Part shown: positions 17,580-28,740 of the stretch, one piece after another | Position numbering within the stretch: position 1 is the stretch's first letter | Layout: each line of letters starts with the position of its first letter | NCBI GenBank assembly: GCA_031732795.1 | Contig: JAVMKC010000091.1 | Span: 3,927 to 67,926, forward strand | DNA from: Accumulibacter sp031732795 | GTDB lineage: Bacteria; Pseudomonadota; Gammaproteobacteria; Burkholderiales; Rhodocyclaceae | Direction of reading: 5' to 3' | DNA: 64,000 nt | Notes under the pieces: generated by a model | Told to the model about the DNA's origin: nothing | The model's database searches: none | What the model saw: the letters and a program-made list of their open reading frames with translations, nothing else | Program-made: the position numbers and the translations under genes

Positions 17580-18080
17580 ATGACCCGCAACGAACTTCGC
17601 GACCAGTTGATGGGGCCCGTTTTGCAATGGATCAGTCTGGGCAGGCAGTTGCAGGCTTTGACCAGCGCCTCGATGGACGTGATCTGGCAACGCAGCGATG
17701 GTTTGCGCCGTTCGCTGCCGGTTCTGTCGGCTGAACAGTGGGCTGAACTGGTGATCATGAGCGGCGAAAAAGTCATCGTGCCGATCGAGGCCCTGGGCAC
17801 GACGCTCATCGCGCTGCAGAGCGAAATGCAGCAGTTCGTGTCGCAGACGGTTTCCAGCAGCACGGCGCTGGTTTCCGAAACGGTGACCGCCGCTCAGCAC
17901 CGGCTCGGGCAGAAAAATGCGCTTGAGGCGCATCAACCTTCGCCTGGCGAACAATTGCTCGGTTTGATGTTGCAGTGGTATCAACTGTCTGGTCGGCTGG
18001 CTTCGGTTGGCGAAAGAGGACTTCAGCCGCTGCTGAGACAGGTAAAAGATAACGCCGACCGGTTGGAAAAACGCAACTGA
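17580..18080 (+). CDS. hypothetical protein, possibly phasin-like
   Basis: 166 residues, mostly predicted helical with many Gln, Leu, Ser and Ala, no Cys and no signal peptide. The pattern of amphipathic helices (ALQSEMQQFVSQTVSSSTALVSETVTAAQHR) resembles phasins and other granule- or surface-binding proteins, but I see no decisive motif. AAGGAG lies just upstream of the ATG at 17580, which decides the start over an earlier frame opening at 17496. It follows the other unknown gene by 80 bp, and the two may act together. Confidence 0.65.
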   Translation: MTRNELRDQLMGPVLQWISLGRQLQALTSASMDVIWQRSDGLRRSLPVLSAEQWAELVIMSGEKVIVPIEALGTTLIALQSEMQQFVSQTVSSSTALVSETVTAAQHRLGQKNALEAHQPSPGEQLLGLMLQWYQLSGRLASVGERGLQPLLRQVKDNADRLEKRN

Positions 18081-18238
18081 TCCGCTTTTTAATGCTTTTG
18101 GCATGTTTGTCCGCCCTGGCTGAAGCGGCGATAAACCGGGATTTTACCGGCAGAAGGCGGGCTGTCGGCGTGGTAGAATGATGGGCTCAGAATAAGACGG
18201 CACTCGGGGTTACGAGCAGCGTCGCCAGTGGAAGAAAG

Positions 18239-20854
<2,616 letters not shown>

Positions 20855-20938
20855 GCAACGTTTGGCGATCGGCTCCGATCGACGAGCCGGGCCGGATTTG
20901 CGCCATCGGTTCAAGTGCTTGGCAGGGGAGCGATGGCG

Positions 20939-22030
20939 ATGAACGATCCGTTGCAACAGGAACTGGCGGTGGTCCGCCAGCAAATCGACCAGCTCGATTC
21001 GCAACTCCTCGACCTGCTCAATCAGCGGGCGCGTTACGCTCAGCAGGTCGGCGCGATCAAGGCCCGGCATGGCGACGCCGGCTTCATTTATCGTCCCGAG
21101 CGTGAAGCGCAGGTGTTGCAACGCATCCAGGAACTCAATGCCGGGCCGCTGTCCAACGAAAGTGTCAGTTGGTTTTTCCGGGAAGTGATGTCGGCGTGTC
21201 TGTCGCTCGAACAGCCGCTGGGCATCGCGTTTCTTGGGCCGCTGGGTACTTTTTCGGAGAGCGCGGCGATCAAGCATTTCGGTCATGCCGCCCGCCTGCT
21301 GCCGCAGGCATCGATCGACGAGGTCTTCAAGGCAGTCGAAGCCTGTCATGCCGATTATGCTGTCGTGCCGATCGAAAATTCGACCGAAGGGGCCATCGGC
21401 CGCACGCTCGATCTGTTGTTGACCACGCCGCTACGCATCTGCGGTGAAGTGGTCTTGCGCATTCACCAGCATCTGTTGTCCAAGGTCCGCGACCTGCGTG
21501 AGGTCAAGCGCGTTTACTCGCACGCTCAGTCGCTGGCGCAATGTCACGAATGGCTCAACCGCTCCTTGCCGCAGGTGACCCGTCTGCCGGTTGGCAGCAA
21601 CGCGCAGGCGGCACAACTGGCCGCAGAAGAAGAGGGCGCCGCGGCGATCGCCGGGCAGGCCGCCGCCGAACGCTATGGCCTGCCGGAATTGGCCAGCAAC
21701 ATCGAGGACGAGCCGAACAACACGACTCGTTTTGTCGTCCTGGGTCGCCACGACGCCGGTCGCAGCGGTCGTGACAAGACCTCGTTGATCATGTCGGCGC
21801 AGAATCAGACTGGTTCGTTGAGCAGACTGCTGGCGCCTTTTTCCGATGCCGGCGTGTCGATGACCCGACTGGAGTCGCGTCCAGCCAGACACACTTTGTG
21901 GGAATATGTGTTCTTTGTCGATATCGAAGGTCACCGCGACGATGAAAGCGTCTGCGCCGCTCTGGCCGAATTGACCTGCCGCGCGCCTTATCTGAAACTT
22001 CTCGGTTCCTATCCGGTTGCCGCTTTTTGA
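20939..22030 (+). CDS. pheA: bifunctional chorismate mutase / prephenate dehydratase (P-protein)
   Basis: Converts chorismate to prephenate and then phenylpyruvate for phenylalanine. Domains in order: AroQ chorismate mutase (about residues 1-90, IDQLDSQLLDLLNQRARYAQQVGAIK), prephenate dehydratase (about 95-275, GPLGTFSESAAIKHFG and the conserved PIENSTEGAI), and a C-terminal ACT domain carrying the feedback motif ESRP. ATG 20939 is favoured over 20933 because AGGGGAG ends at 20930, leaving a usual 8-nt spacing. gyrA lies 84 bp upstream; serC, commonly between them, is absent. Confidence 0.96.
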   Translation: MNDPLQQELAVVRQQIDQLDSQLLDLLNQRARYAQQVGAIKARHGDAGFIYRPEREAQVLQRIQELNAGPLSNESVSWFFREVMSACLSLEQPLGIAFLGPLGTFSESAAIKHFGHAARLLPQASIDEVFKAVEACHADYAVVPIENSTEGAIGRTLDLLLTTPLRICGEVVLRIHQHLLSKVRDLREVKRVYSHAQSLAQCHEWLNRSLPQVTRLPVGSNAQAAQLAAEEEGAAAIAGQAAAERYGLPELASNIEDEPNNTTRFVVLGRHDAGRSGRDKTSLIMSAQNQTGSLSRLLAPFSDAGVSMTRLESRPARHTLWEYVFFVDIEGHRDDESVCAALAELTCRAPYLKLLGSYPVAAF

Positions 22031-22057
22031 GCGGTCGTTTTTTGAAGGTGTTCTTTC

Positions 22058-23173
22058 ATGGCATTGCACGATCAATCCTTGGCTTACGTTCGGGCCATTT
22101 CTCCGTATCAGCCGGGCAAGCCGATCACCCAGTTGGCTCGTGAAATGGGTCTGGCCGTCGAGCAGATCGTCAAGCTGGCCTCCAACGAAAATCCGCTCGG
22201 CATGAGCCCGAAAGCGCGTCTGGCGATCGACGCCGCGCTGGCCGATCTGGCGCGTTACCCCGATGATTTCGATCTCAAAGCGGCGTTGGCGGCGCATGTC
22301 AGTGTCGACCGCTCGTGTCTGGTTCTCGGCAACGGCTCGAACGACGTTCTCGATCTGGTTGCCCGAGTCTTTCTGGCTCCCGGACGGTCGGCGATCTTCT
22401 CACAGTACGCTTTTGCCGTTTACCCCCTGGCGACCTTGTCGGCCGGGGCCACGGCGATCGTCGTCCCGGCGGGTGGGACAATCGAGTATGGCCACGATCT
22501 GCCGGCGATGCGCTCGGCGATCCGTCCCGATACTCGGCTGATCTGGATTGCCAACCCGAACAACCCCACTGGTACTTTCCTGCCGCATCCTGAATTGAAA
22601 GCGTTTCTGGCGGACGTCCCAGACGAGGTGGTGGTCGTTCTCGACGAAGCCTACAACGACTACCTGCCTCCCGAGCAACGGTACGACGCGCTCGCCTGGT
22701 TAAGTGAGCACCCGAACTTGGTGATCACCCGCACCTTCTCGAAAATTTACGGCTTGGCGGGTCTGCGCGTCGGTTACGCGGTGACCTCGCCGACCATTGC
22801 CGATCTGATGAATCGGGTGCGCCAGCCGTTCAACTGCAATAATCTGGCGTTGGCCGCCGCTGCCGCCGCGCTGGACGATGGAGACTTCGTCGCTCGCAGC
22901 TACGCGCTCAATCGTCAGGGCATGACGCAAATCTGCGCTGGTCTGACCCGATTGGCTTGTCGTTATCTCCCGTCCTCGGGAAATTTCGTGACCTTTAAAG
23001 TTGCCGATGCCGCGGCGGTCAACGGTCGGCTGCTCAGACAAGGGGTGATCGTCCGACCGTTGGCGGGGTACGCGATGCCGGACTGGTTGCGGGTGACCGT
23101 CGGCACTGCCGACGAAAATCGACGCTTTCTCGCAGCGCTCGAGGTGGCTTTGACAGACGCCGAACAGGAATGA
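22058..23173 (+). CDS. hisC: histidinol-phosphate / aromatic aminotransferase (HisC family)
   Basis: PLP-dependent fold-type I aminotransferase of 371 residues. Conserved elements: ASNENPLG, NPNNPTG, the DEAYNDY aspartate that pairs with the cofactor, and the Schiff-base lysine in TRTFSKIYGLAGLRVGY. Its place between pheA and tyrA suggests it also transaminates phenylpyruvate or hydroxyphenylpyruvate, as proposed for HisC paralogues in such clusters; the split between histidine and aromatic use cannot be decided from sequence. GAAGG precedes the ATG. Confidence 0.93.
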   Translation: MALHDQSLAYVRAISPYQPGKPITQLAREMGLAVEQIVKLASNENPLGMSPKARLAIDAALADLARYPDDFDLKAALAAHVSVDRSCLVLGNGSNDVLDLVARVFLAPGRSAIFSQYAFAVYPLATLSAGATAIVVPAGGTIEYGHDLPAMRSAIRPDTRLIWIANPNNPTGTFLPHPELKAFLADVPDEVVVVLDEAYNDYLPPEQRYDALAWLSEHPNLVITRTFSKIYGLAGLRVGYAVTSPTIADLMNRVRQPFNCNNLALAAAAAALDDGDFVARSYALNRQGMTQICAGLTRLACRYLPSSGNFVTFKVADAAAVNGRLLRQGVIVRPLAGYAMPDWLRVTVGTADENRRFLAALEVALTDAEQE

Positions 23174-23177
23174 GACG

Positions 23178-24059
23178 GTGAGCGCTCGGCCACCATTCGA
23201 CAAAGTAGTCATTTTCGGCGTCGGGCTGATCGGCGGCTCGTTCGCATTGGCGTTGCGCGACGCTGGCCAGGTGCGCGAGCTGGTCGGTTTCGGACGGACG
23301 CTGGGTTCGCTGACCCAGGCTTTGGAACTGGGCCTGGTCGACCGTGCGGGTTTCAACATCGGCCAGGAGGTGTCGAACGCCGATCTGGTGTTGATCGCCA
23401 CTCCGGTGGGCGGCAGCGCCGAAATCATGCGCCGCATCGCTCCGTGTCTGGGCCCGCAAACGGTGGTTACCGACGCGGGCAGCACCAAAGGCGATGTGGT
23501 TGCCGCAGCGCGTCAGCATTTTGGCGACCGCCTCGCTCAGTTCGTCCCCGCACACCCGATTGCCGGTGCCGAAAACAGCGGCGCGTTGGCCGCCCGCGTC
23601 GACCTCTATCAGCAAAAGAACGTCGTGCTGACGCCGCTGACCGAAAACACGCCGCAGACCATCGCCCAGGTGCGTTCGGCGTGGGAAGCCTGCGGCGCTT
23701 TGATCAAGGTACTCACCCCCGAGGAACATGATCAGGTGTTTGCCGCTGTCAGCCATTTGCCGCATCTGCTGTCATTTGCGCTGGTGCATGGATTGTTGCA
23801 GCGCGACAACAGCGAACTGCTTTTTTCGTTTGCCGCCAGCGGGTTTCGTGATTTCACGCGCATTGCCGCCAGTCACCCGGAGATGTGGCGCGACATCTGT
23901 CTGGCCAACCGCCAGGCCTTGATCGGCGAACTTGATCATTACTCTCGCCAACTGGACGAATTGCGCGTCGCGTTGCTGCAAAGCGATGGCGCCGGTCTGG
24001 AAACCATCTTCGCGCGTGCGCGCCACGCCCGCCGCGCCTGGAGCGACAAGAAGACATGA
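23178..24059 (+). CDS. tyrA: prephenate dehydrogenase
   Basis: Oxidative decarboxylation of prephenate to 4-hydroxyphenylpyruvate for tyrosine. The 293-residue protein begins with the Rossmann motif FGVGLIGGSFA, and GDRLAQFVPAHPIAGAENSG carries the active-site His of the family. It is monofunctional: no chorismate mutase or ACT domain is attached. It starts with GTG at 23178, four bases after the hisC stop. The downstream aroA-cmk gene begins with the same ten bases (GTGAGCGCTC). Confidence 0.95.
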   Translation: MSARPPFDKVVIFGVGLIGGSFALALRDAGQVRELVGFGRTLGSLTQALELGLVDRAGFNIGQEVSNADLVLIATPVGGSAEIMRRIAPCLGPQTVVTDAGSTKGDVVAAARQHFGDRLAQFVPAHPIAGAENSGALAARVDLYQQKNVVLTPLTENTPQTIAQVRSAWEACGALIKVLTPEEHDQVFAAVSHLPHLLSFALVHGLLQRDNSELLFSFAASGFRDFTRIAASHPEMWRDICLANRQALIGELDHYSRQLDELRVALLQSDGAGLETIFARARHARRAWSDKKT

Positions 24060-24076
24060 AACGGCAGGTCTGAAAA

Positions 24077-26038
24077 GTGAGCGCTCATTTCATCGACTTG
24101 CCACAGTTGCTGGCCGCGCGGGGCACGGTGCGCTTGCCGGGTTCGAAAAGCATTTCCAATCGACTGTTGCTGTTGGCGGCCCTGGCGGTCGGCGACACCG
24201 ATCTGCGCGATCTGCTGCATTCCGACGATACGGCGCGGATGTTGGAGGCGTTGCAGGCTTTAGGCGTCGGCGTCGAGCCGATCGGCGAGAATGCTTACCG
24301 GATACGTGGCACCGCTGGTGACCTGCCGGTTCGCTCGGCGTCGTTGTTTCTCGGCAACGCCGGGACTGCCTTCCGTTCATTGACCGCGGTGCTGGCTCTT
24401 GCCGGTGGCCATTTCACGCTCACTGGCGTGCCGCGCATGCACCAGCGGCCGATCGGCGACCTGGTCGACGGCTTGCGGCAGTTGGGGGCCAATATCGACT
24501 ATTCCGGCAGCGCCGGCTTTCCGCCTTTGCGCATCGCCCCGCCGTCACTGCCGCAAGTGGGCCGGATGCCGGTGGTCCAGCTGCGTGGCGACGTCTCCAG
24601 CCAGTTTCTCAGCGGTTTGTTGATGGCCTTGCCTCTTTGCCGGATGGCGAGCTGTGTCGAAGTGACCAGCGAATTGATTTCAAAGCCATATGTCGATATC
24701 ACTCTGGCGTTGATGGCCCGCTTCGGGGTGAACGTTGAGCGGGACGGCTGGCGGCGTTTCACCGTTCCCGCCGGCAGCGTCTATCGTTCGCCGGGAGAAA
24801 TTCACGTTGAAGGCGATGCTTCTTCAGCGTCGTACTTTCTGGCCCTCGGTGCGTTGGGTGGCGGACCGCTGCGGGTCGAGGGCGTCGGTCGTGATTCGGT
24901 GCAAGGCGATGTTCGCTTTGCCGAAGCGCTGGCAACGATGGGCGCAAAAATCCATTACGGAGAAAATTGGCTTGAGGCAGCGGCACCCGAGAATTTGCCG
25001 TTGCACGGGCTGGATCTCGATGCCAATCATATTCCCGATGCGGCAATGACTTTGGCAACGGTCGCCCTGTTCGCCGACGGTCCGACTACCTTGCGCAATA
25101 TCGCCAGTTGGCGGGTCAAGGAAACCGATCGACTGGCAGCGGTGGCCCACGAGTTGCGCAAATTGTCGGTCGAGGTCGACGAAGGACCGGACTACATCCG
25201 CATTCATCCGCCTGCCCGCGGGTTGTCGCCGGCGGAGATCGACACGTACGACGATCATCGGATGGCGATGTGCTTTTCATTGGCGGCGGTGGGCACGCCG
25301 TTGCGGATCAATGATCCTGAGACGGTGGCGAAAACGTTTCCGGATTATTTTCAATGCTTTGCCGATGTGGTCCGGCCGGTGCCGGTGGTGGCCATCGACG
25401 GCATTTCCGCTTCCGGCAAGGGCACGGTGGCGTCGCGTGTCGCAACGGCACTGGGATGGCATTACCTCGATTCAGGTGCCCTGTACCGTCTGACGGCACT
25501 CGCTGCCGCCCGGGCCGGTGTCGACTGGACCGATGAAGCGGCGGTGGCGAAACGGGCGGCGGTGCTCGACGTGGTCTTCGCCGGTGAGCAGATCGTCCTA
25601 GCCGGCGAAGATGTCAGCGATGTCATCCGCAGTGAGGAAATTTCGACCGGTGCCTCGATCGTCGCGGCTTTGCCGGCCGTCCGAGCAGCGCTGCTGTTCC
25701 GGCAACGCGCCTTCCGTCGCGCTCCCGGACTGGTCGCTGACGGCCGAGATATGGGTTCGACGGTCTTTCCCGATGCGTGCTGCAAAGTGTTTCTTACGGC
25801 CAGCGTCGAGATGCGTGCGGAGCGACGATATAAGCAGTTGTTAAAAAAAGGAATCGCTGCTAGTATGGCGGACCTTTTGCTGGATCTTCGCGCGCGTGAC
25901 GAACGGGATAGCCAACGCAGCGTCGCTCCGATGCAGCAGAGTGCGGACGCTCAATTGCTCGACACCACTCACCTGACCATCGATTTCGCGGTGAACCAGG
26001 TTTTGGATTGGGTCAGACAGGGTTCGCAAAATCGGTAA
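24077..26038 (+). CDS. aroA-cmk: fused EPSP synthase / cytidylate kinase
   Basis: One 653-residue frame with no stop between two enzymes. Residues 1-430 are 3-phosphoshikimate 1-carboxyvinyltransferase: LPGSKSISNR (20-29), GNAGTAFRS (93-101), RVKETDRL (346-353) and YDDHRMAM (391-398). Residues from about 435 are cytidylate kinase: P-loop GISASGKGT (442-450), LDSGALYRL, and DGRDMGSTVFP. The first makes the chorismate precursor, the second phosphorylates CMP and dCMP. GTG start at 24077. The two genes are adjacent in most beta- and gammaproteobacteria, and fused forms are known. The rpsA neighbour downstream fits the usual cmk-rpsA order. Confidence 0.95.
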   Translation: MSAHFIDLPQLLAARGTVRLPGSKSISNRLLLLAALAVGDTDLRDLLHSDDTARMLEALQALGVGVEPIGENAYRIRGTAGDLPVRSASLFLGNAGTAFRSLTAVLALAGGHFTLTGVPRMHQRPIGDLVDGLRQLGANIDYSGSAGFPPLRIAPPSLPQVGRMPVVQLRGDVSSQFLSGLLMALPLCRMASCVEVTSELISKPYVDITLALMARFGVNVERDGWRRFTVPAGSVYRSPGEIHVEGDASSASYFLALGALGGGPLRVEGVGRDSVQGDVRFAEALATMGAKIHYGENWLEAAAPENLPLHGLDLDANHIPDAAMTLATVALFADGPTTLRNIASWRVKETDRLAAVAHELRKLSVEVDEGPDYIRIHPPARGLSPAEIDTYDDHRMAMCFSLAAVGTPLRINDPETVAKTFPDYFQCFADVVRPVPVVAIDGISASGKGTVASRVATALGWHYLDSGALYRLTALAAARAGVDWTDEAAVAKRAAVLDVVFAGEQIVLAGEDVSDVIRSEEISTGASIVAALPAVRAALLFRQRAFRRAPGLVADGRDMGSTVFPDACCKVFLTASVEMRAERRYKQLLKKGIAASMADLLLDLRARDERDSQRSVAPMQQSADAQLLDTTHLTIDFAVNQVLDWVRQGSQNR

Positions 26039-26234
26039 AGGGCGGTCGCTTTTTACCGCTGGTGTCACCCGTTCAACGTCTGGCCGCACAAGCCTGAAAG
26101 CGCTCGGAAACCATTTCTCCGGGGAGTTTCCTGGTGGTTTTCTTGGCATGTGGTGCGCGCGCCAACGCCACTGTGACGGGTGATCTCGATCAACGTACCC
26201 CGCGTGGTTCGCGGTCAGGTCAGTCTACTCACAT

Positions 26235-27932
26235 ATGTCAGCTAATCCCTCCATGCAAGAAAGCTTTGCCGAACTTTTTGAAGAAAGCCTTGGGCGCCAG
26301 GAAATGCGTCCGGGTGAAGTCATCACTGCCGAAGTCGTCCGCGTCGATCAGAATTTCGTGGTGGTGAACGCCGGACTCAAGTCCGAAAGCTATATCGACC
26401 TCGAAGAGTTTCTCAATGATCAAGGCGAAATCGAAGTAAAAGTCGGCGACTTCGTTCAGGTAGCCATCGAACAACTGGAAAACGGTTTCGGTGAAACGCG
26501 CTTGTCGCGCGACCGCGCCAAGCGGGTTGCCGCCTGGAACGCGTTGGAACAGGCCTTGAACGACGGTTCGCTGGTCACCGGCACGATCACCGGCAAGGTC
26601 AAAGGTGGGCTGACGGTGATGACCAACAGCGTCCGCGCCTTCCTGCCCGGTTCGCTGGTTGATATGCGTCCGGTCAAGGATACCACCCCGTACGAAGGCA
26701 AGACTTACGAATTCAAGGTCATCAAACTCGACCGCAAGCGTAACAACGTGGTCGTTTCCCGTCGCGCGGTGCTCGAAGCGAGTGTCGGCGAAGAACGCGA
26801 CGCTTTGCTGGCCGCCTTGAAAGAAGGCACCATCGTCAAAGGTGTGGTCAAGAACATCACCGATTACGGCGCTTTTGTCGATCTGGGTGGTATCGATGGT
26901 TTGCTACACATCACCGATCTGGCTTGGCGCCGTGTTCGCCATCCCTCGGAAGTGCTGGCCGTCGGCGACGAAGTGCAAGCCAAGATCCTCAAGTTCGACC
27001 AGGAGAAAAACCGGGTCTCGCTGGGCCTCAAGCAACTCGGCGAAGACCCCTGGGTCGGTATTTCCCGCCGTTATCCGCCGACGACGCGGCTGTTCGGCAA
27101 GGTCACCAATCTGACCGATTACGGTGCGTTCGTCGAGATCGAACAGGGTATCGAGGGTTTGGTGCACGTCTCCGAAATGGACTGGACCAACAAGAACGTC
27201 CATCCGTCGAAAGTCGTCCAACTCGGCGACGAAGTGGAAGTGATGATTCTCGAGATCGACGAGGACCGTCGGCGGATTTCGCTGGGGATGAAGCAGTGCG
27301 CGGCCAATCCCTGGGACGAATTCTCGATGAACTACAAGAAGGGCGACCGCGTACATGGCGCCATCAAGTCGATCACCGATTTCGGTGTGTTCATCGGCCT
27401 GCCGGGCGGTATCGACGGTCTGGTCCATCTTTCCGATCTGTCCTGGTCCCATCCTGGCGAAGAGGCGATCCGCAACTTCAAGAAAGGGGACGAAGTCGAA
27501 GCGGTGGTGCTGGCGATCGATACCGACAAGGAACGCATTTCTCTTGGCATCAAGCAACTCGACGGCGATCCTTACACCAGCTACATTGCTACGCACGATA
27601 AAAACAGCATCGTCCGTGGCACAGTCAAGTCGGTCGATGCCCGCGGGGCGGTCGTGACACTCGACGGTGACATCGAAGCGTATCTGCGGGCCTCGGAAGT
27701 CTCCCGCGAACGGATCGACGATCTGACCAAGGTGTACAAGGAAGGCGATAAAGTCGAGGCGATGATCATCAACGTCGACCGCAAGACGCGTTCGATCAGC
27801 TTGTCGATCAAAGCCAAGGAGCAGGCCGAGCAGCACGAGGCCATGCAGAAGTTTTCTGCCGACAGCAGCGCCAGTTCAGGAACGACCAACCTGGGTGCCT
27901 TGCTGAAAGCCAAGCTCAACAACCCACAGTAG
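26235..27932 (+). CDS. rpsA: 30S ribosomal protein S1
   Basis: RNA-binding protein that unfolds mRNA on the 30S subunit. 565 residues with six S1 OB-fold repeats; the first two (from about residue 24 and 110) are divergent and ribosome-binding, the later four have clear G-x-V-x-x-I-x-D-Y/F-G-A/V-F-V signatures such as ITDYGAFVDLGGIDGLLH, LTDYGAFVEIEQGIEGLVH and ITDFGVFIGLPGGIDGLVH. Start MSANPSMQESF at 26235. No clear Shine-Dalgarno sequence precedes it, as expected for rpsA, whose initiation region is usually folded and self-regulated. A 196-bp leader separates it from aroA-cmk. Confidence 0.97.
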   Translation: MSANPSMQESFAELFEESLGRQEMRPGEVITAEVVRVDQNFVVVNAGLKSESYIDLEEFLNDQGEIEVKVGDFVQVAIEQLENGFGETRLSRDRAKRVAAWNALEQALNDGSLVTGTITGKVKGGLTVMTNSVRAFLPGSLVDMRPVKDTTPYEGKTYEFKVIKLDRKRNNVVVSRRAVLEASVGEERDALLAALKEGTIVKGVVKNITDYGAFVDLGGIDGLLHITDLAWRRVRHPSEVLAVGDEVQAKILKFDQEKNRVSLGLKQLGEDPWVGISRRYPPTTRLFGKVTNLTDYGAFVEIEQGIEGLVHVSEMDWTNKNVHPSKVVQLGDEVEVMILEIDEDRRRISLGMKQCAANPWDEFSMNYKKGDRVHGAIKSITDFGVFIGLPGGIDGLVHLSDLSWSHPGEEAIRNFKKGDEVEAVVLAIDTDKERISLGIKQLDGDPYTSYIATHDKNSIVRGTVKSVDARGAVVTLDGDIEAYLRASEVSRERIDDLTKVYKEGDKVEAMIINVDRKTRSISLSIKAKEQAEQHEAMQKFSADSSASSGTTNLGALLKAKLNNPQ

Positions 27933-27939
27933 AGTAAAG

Positions 27940-28233
27940 ATGACCAAATCGGATCTTATCGCGCAACTGGCTGGACGCTTTCCACAGTTACTCGCCAAGG
28001 ATGCGGATTTGTCGGTGAAAATGATTCTCGATGCGATGGCTGAAGCGCTGGCCAAGGGTGATCGTATCGAAATCAGGGGGTTCGGCAGCTTCGCGCTGAA
28101 TTACCGTCCACCGCGGGTCGGTCGCAATCCGAAGTCGGGCGACAAGGTGGATGTGCCGGAAAAATGGGTGCCGCATTTCAAAGCCGGCAAGGAATTGCGG
28201 GAACGCGTGGACGGCTCGCTGGAAGACATCTGA
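27940..28233 (+). CDS. ihfB: integration host factor subunit beta
   Basis: DNA-bending protein that forms a heterodimer with IhfA. 97 residues with the HU/IHF fold; RIEIRGFGSFALNYRPPRVGRNPKSGDKVDVPEK matches the beta-arm and its intercalating proline (RNPKSG). It follows rpsA by 7 bp in the standard rpsA-ihfB order, and a terminator follows. Confidence 0.97.
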   Translation: MTKSDLIAQLAGRFPQLLAKDADLSVKMILDAMAEALAKGDRIEIRGFGSFALNYRPPRVGRNPKSGDKVDVPEKWVPHFKAGKELRERVDGSLEDI

Positions 28234-28255
28234 ACGGTTGAGTCGATGCTTGAAT

Positions 28256-28287
28256 ACGGGCGGTGACGCGAGTTGCCGCCCGTTTGT
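28256..28287 (+). terminator. rho-independent terminator after ihfB
   Basis: ACGGGCGG (28256-28263) pairs with CCGCCCGT (28276-28283) around a 12-nt loop, followed by a short T-rich run (TTTGT). It lies 23 bases after the ihfB stop and would end the rpsA-ihfB transcript. Confidence 0.6.
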
Positions 28288-28406
28288 CGTGAATAATCAG
28301 GTCACGTCGTGACGAGCTCTGATGAAGGCTGATCAACGGTCGTGTTGTGGGGAGACGTTGTTGATCGAATCGCTGCCGATTGAGCGATGGAATATGAAGG
28401 TGGTCG

Positions 28407-28694
28407 ATGCGAGTGCTGTCGTGGGCTTCGAGAGTCCTGGTATTCCTGCTGTTGTTTGCTTTCGCGGTCAAGAACACCGAGCCGGTCAGCGTTCGTTTCT
28501 TGCTCGGCGCCGTCTGGCATGCGCCGTTGATCATCGTGATGCTGGCTTTTTTCGTTGGTGGGGCGACCTTGGCCGTGTTGTCACTGTTGGGTACGCTTTT
28601 TCGCTTGCGACGCGAGATCGCCGGGCTCAGAGCGGGCCTTGTCGACTCCGCGAGCAGCGCGGCACGAATGGTACCGCCTGAACATCCTCATTGA
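28407..28694 (+). CDS. lapA: lipopolysaccharide assembly protein LapA family (DUF1049)
   Basis: Small inner-membrane protein of 95 residues with two membrane helices (VLVFLLLFAFAVKN and LIIVMLAFFVGGATLAVLSLLG) around the family-typical N-x-x-x-V-x-V/F-x-x-L element (NTEPVSVRFLLG). It is encoded just before lapB as in E. coli, where LapA and LapB coordinate LpxC turnover and LPS assembly. AAGGTGG lies upstream of the ATG. Confidence 0.88.
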   Translation: MRVLSWASRVLVFLLLFAFAVKNTEPVSVRFLLGAVWHAPLIIVMLAFFVGGATLAVLSLLGTLFRLRREIAGLRAGLVDSASSAARMVPPEHPH

Positions 28695-28740
28695 AATCAT
28701 GGAATAGTTCAGGTTTTGAACCACAGACAAGGTCAGCCGG

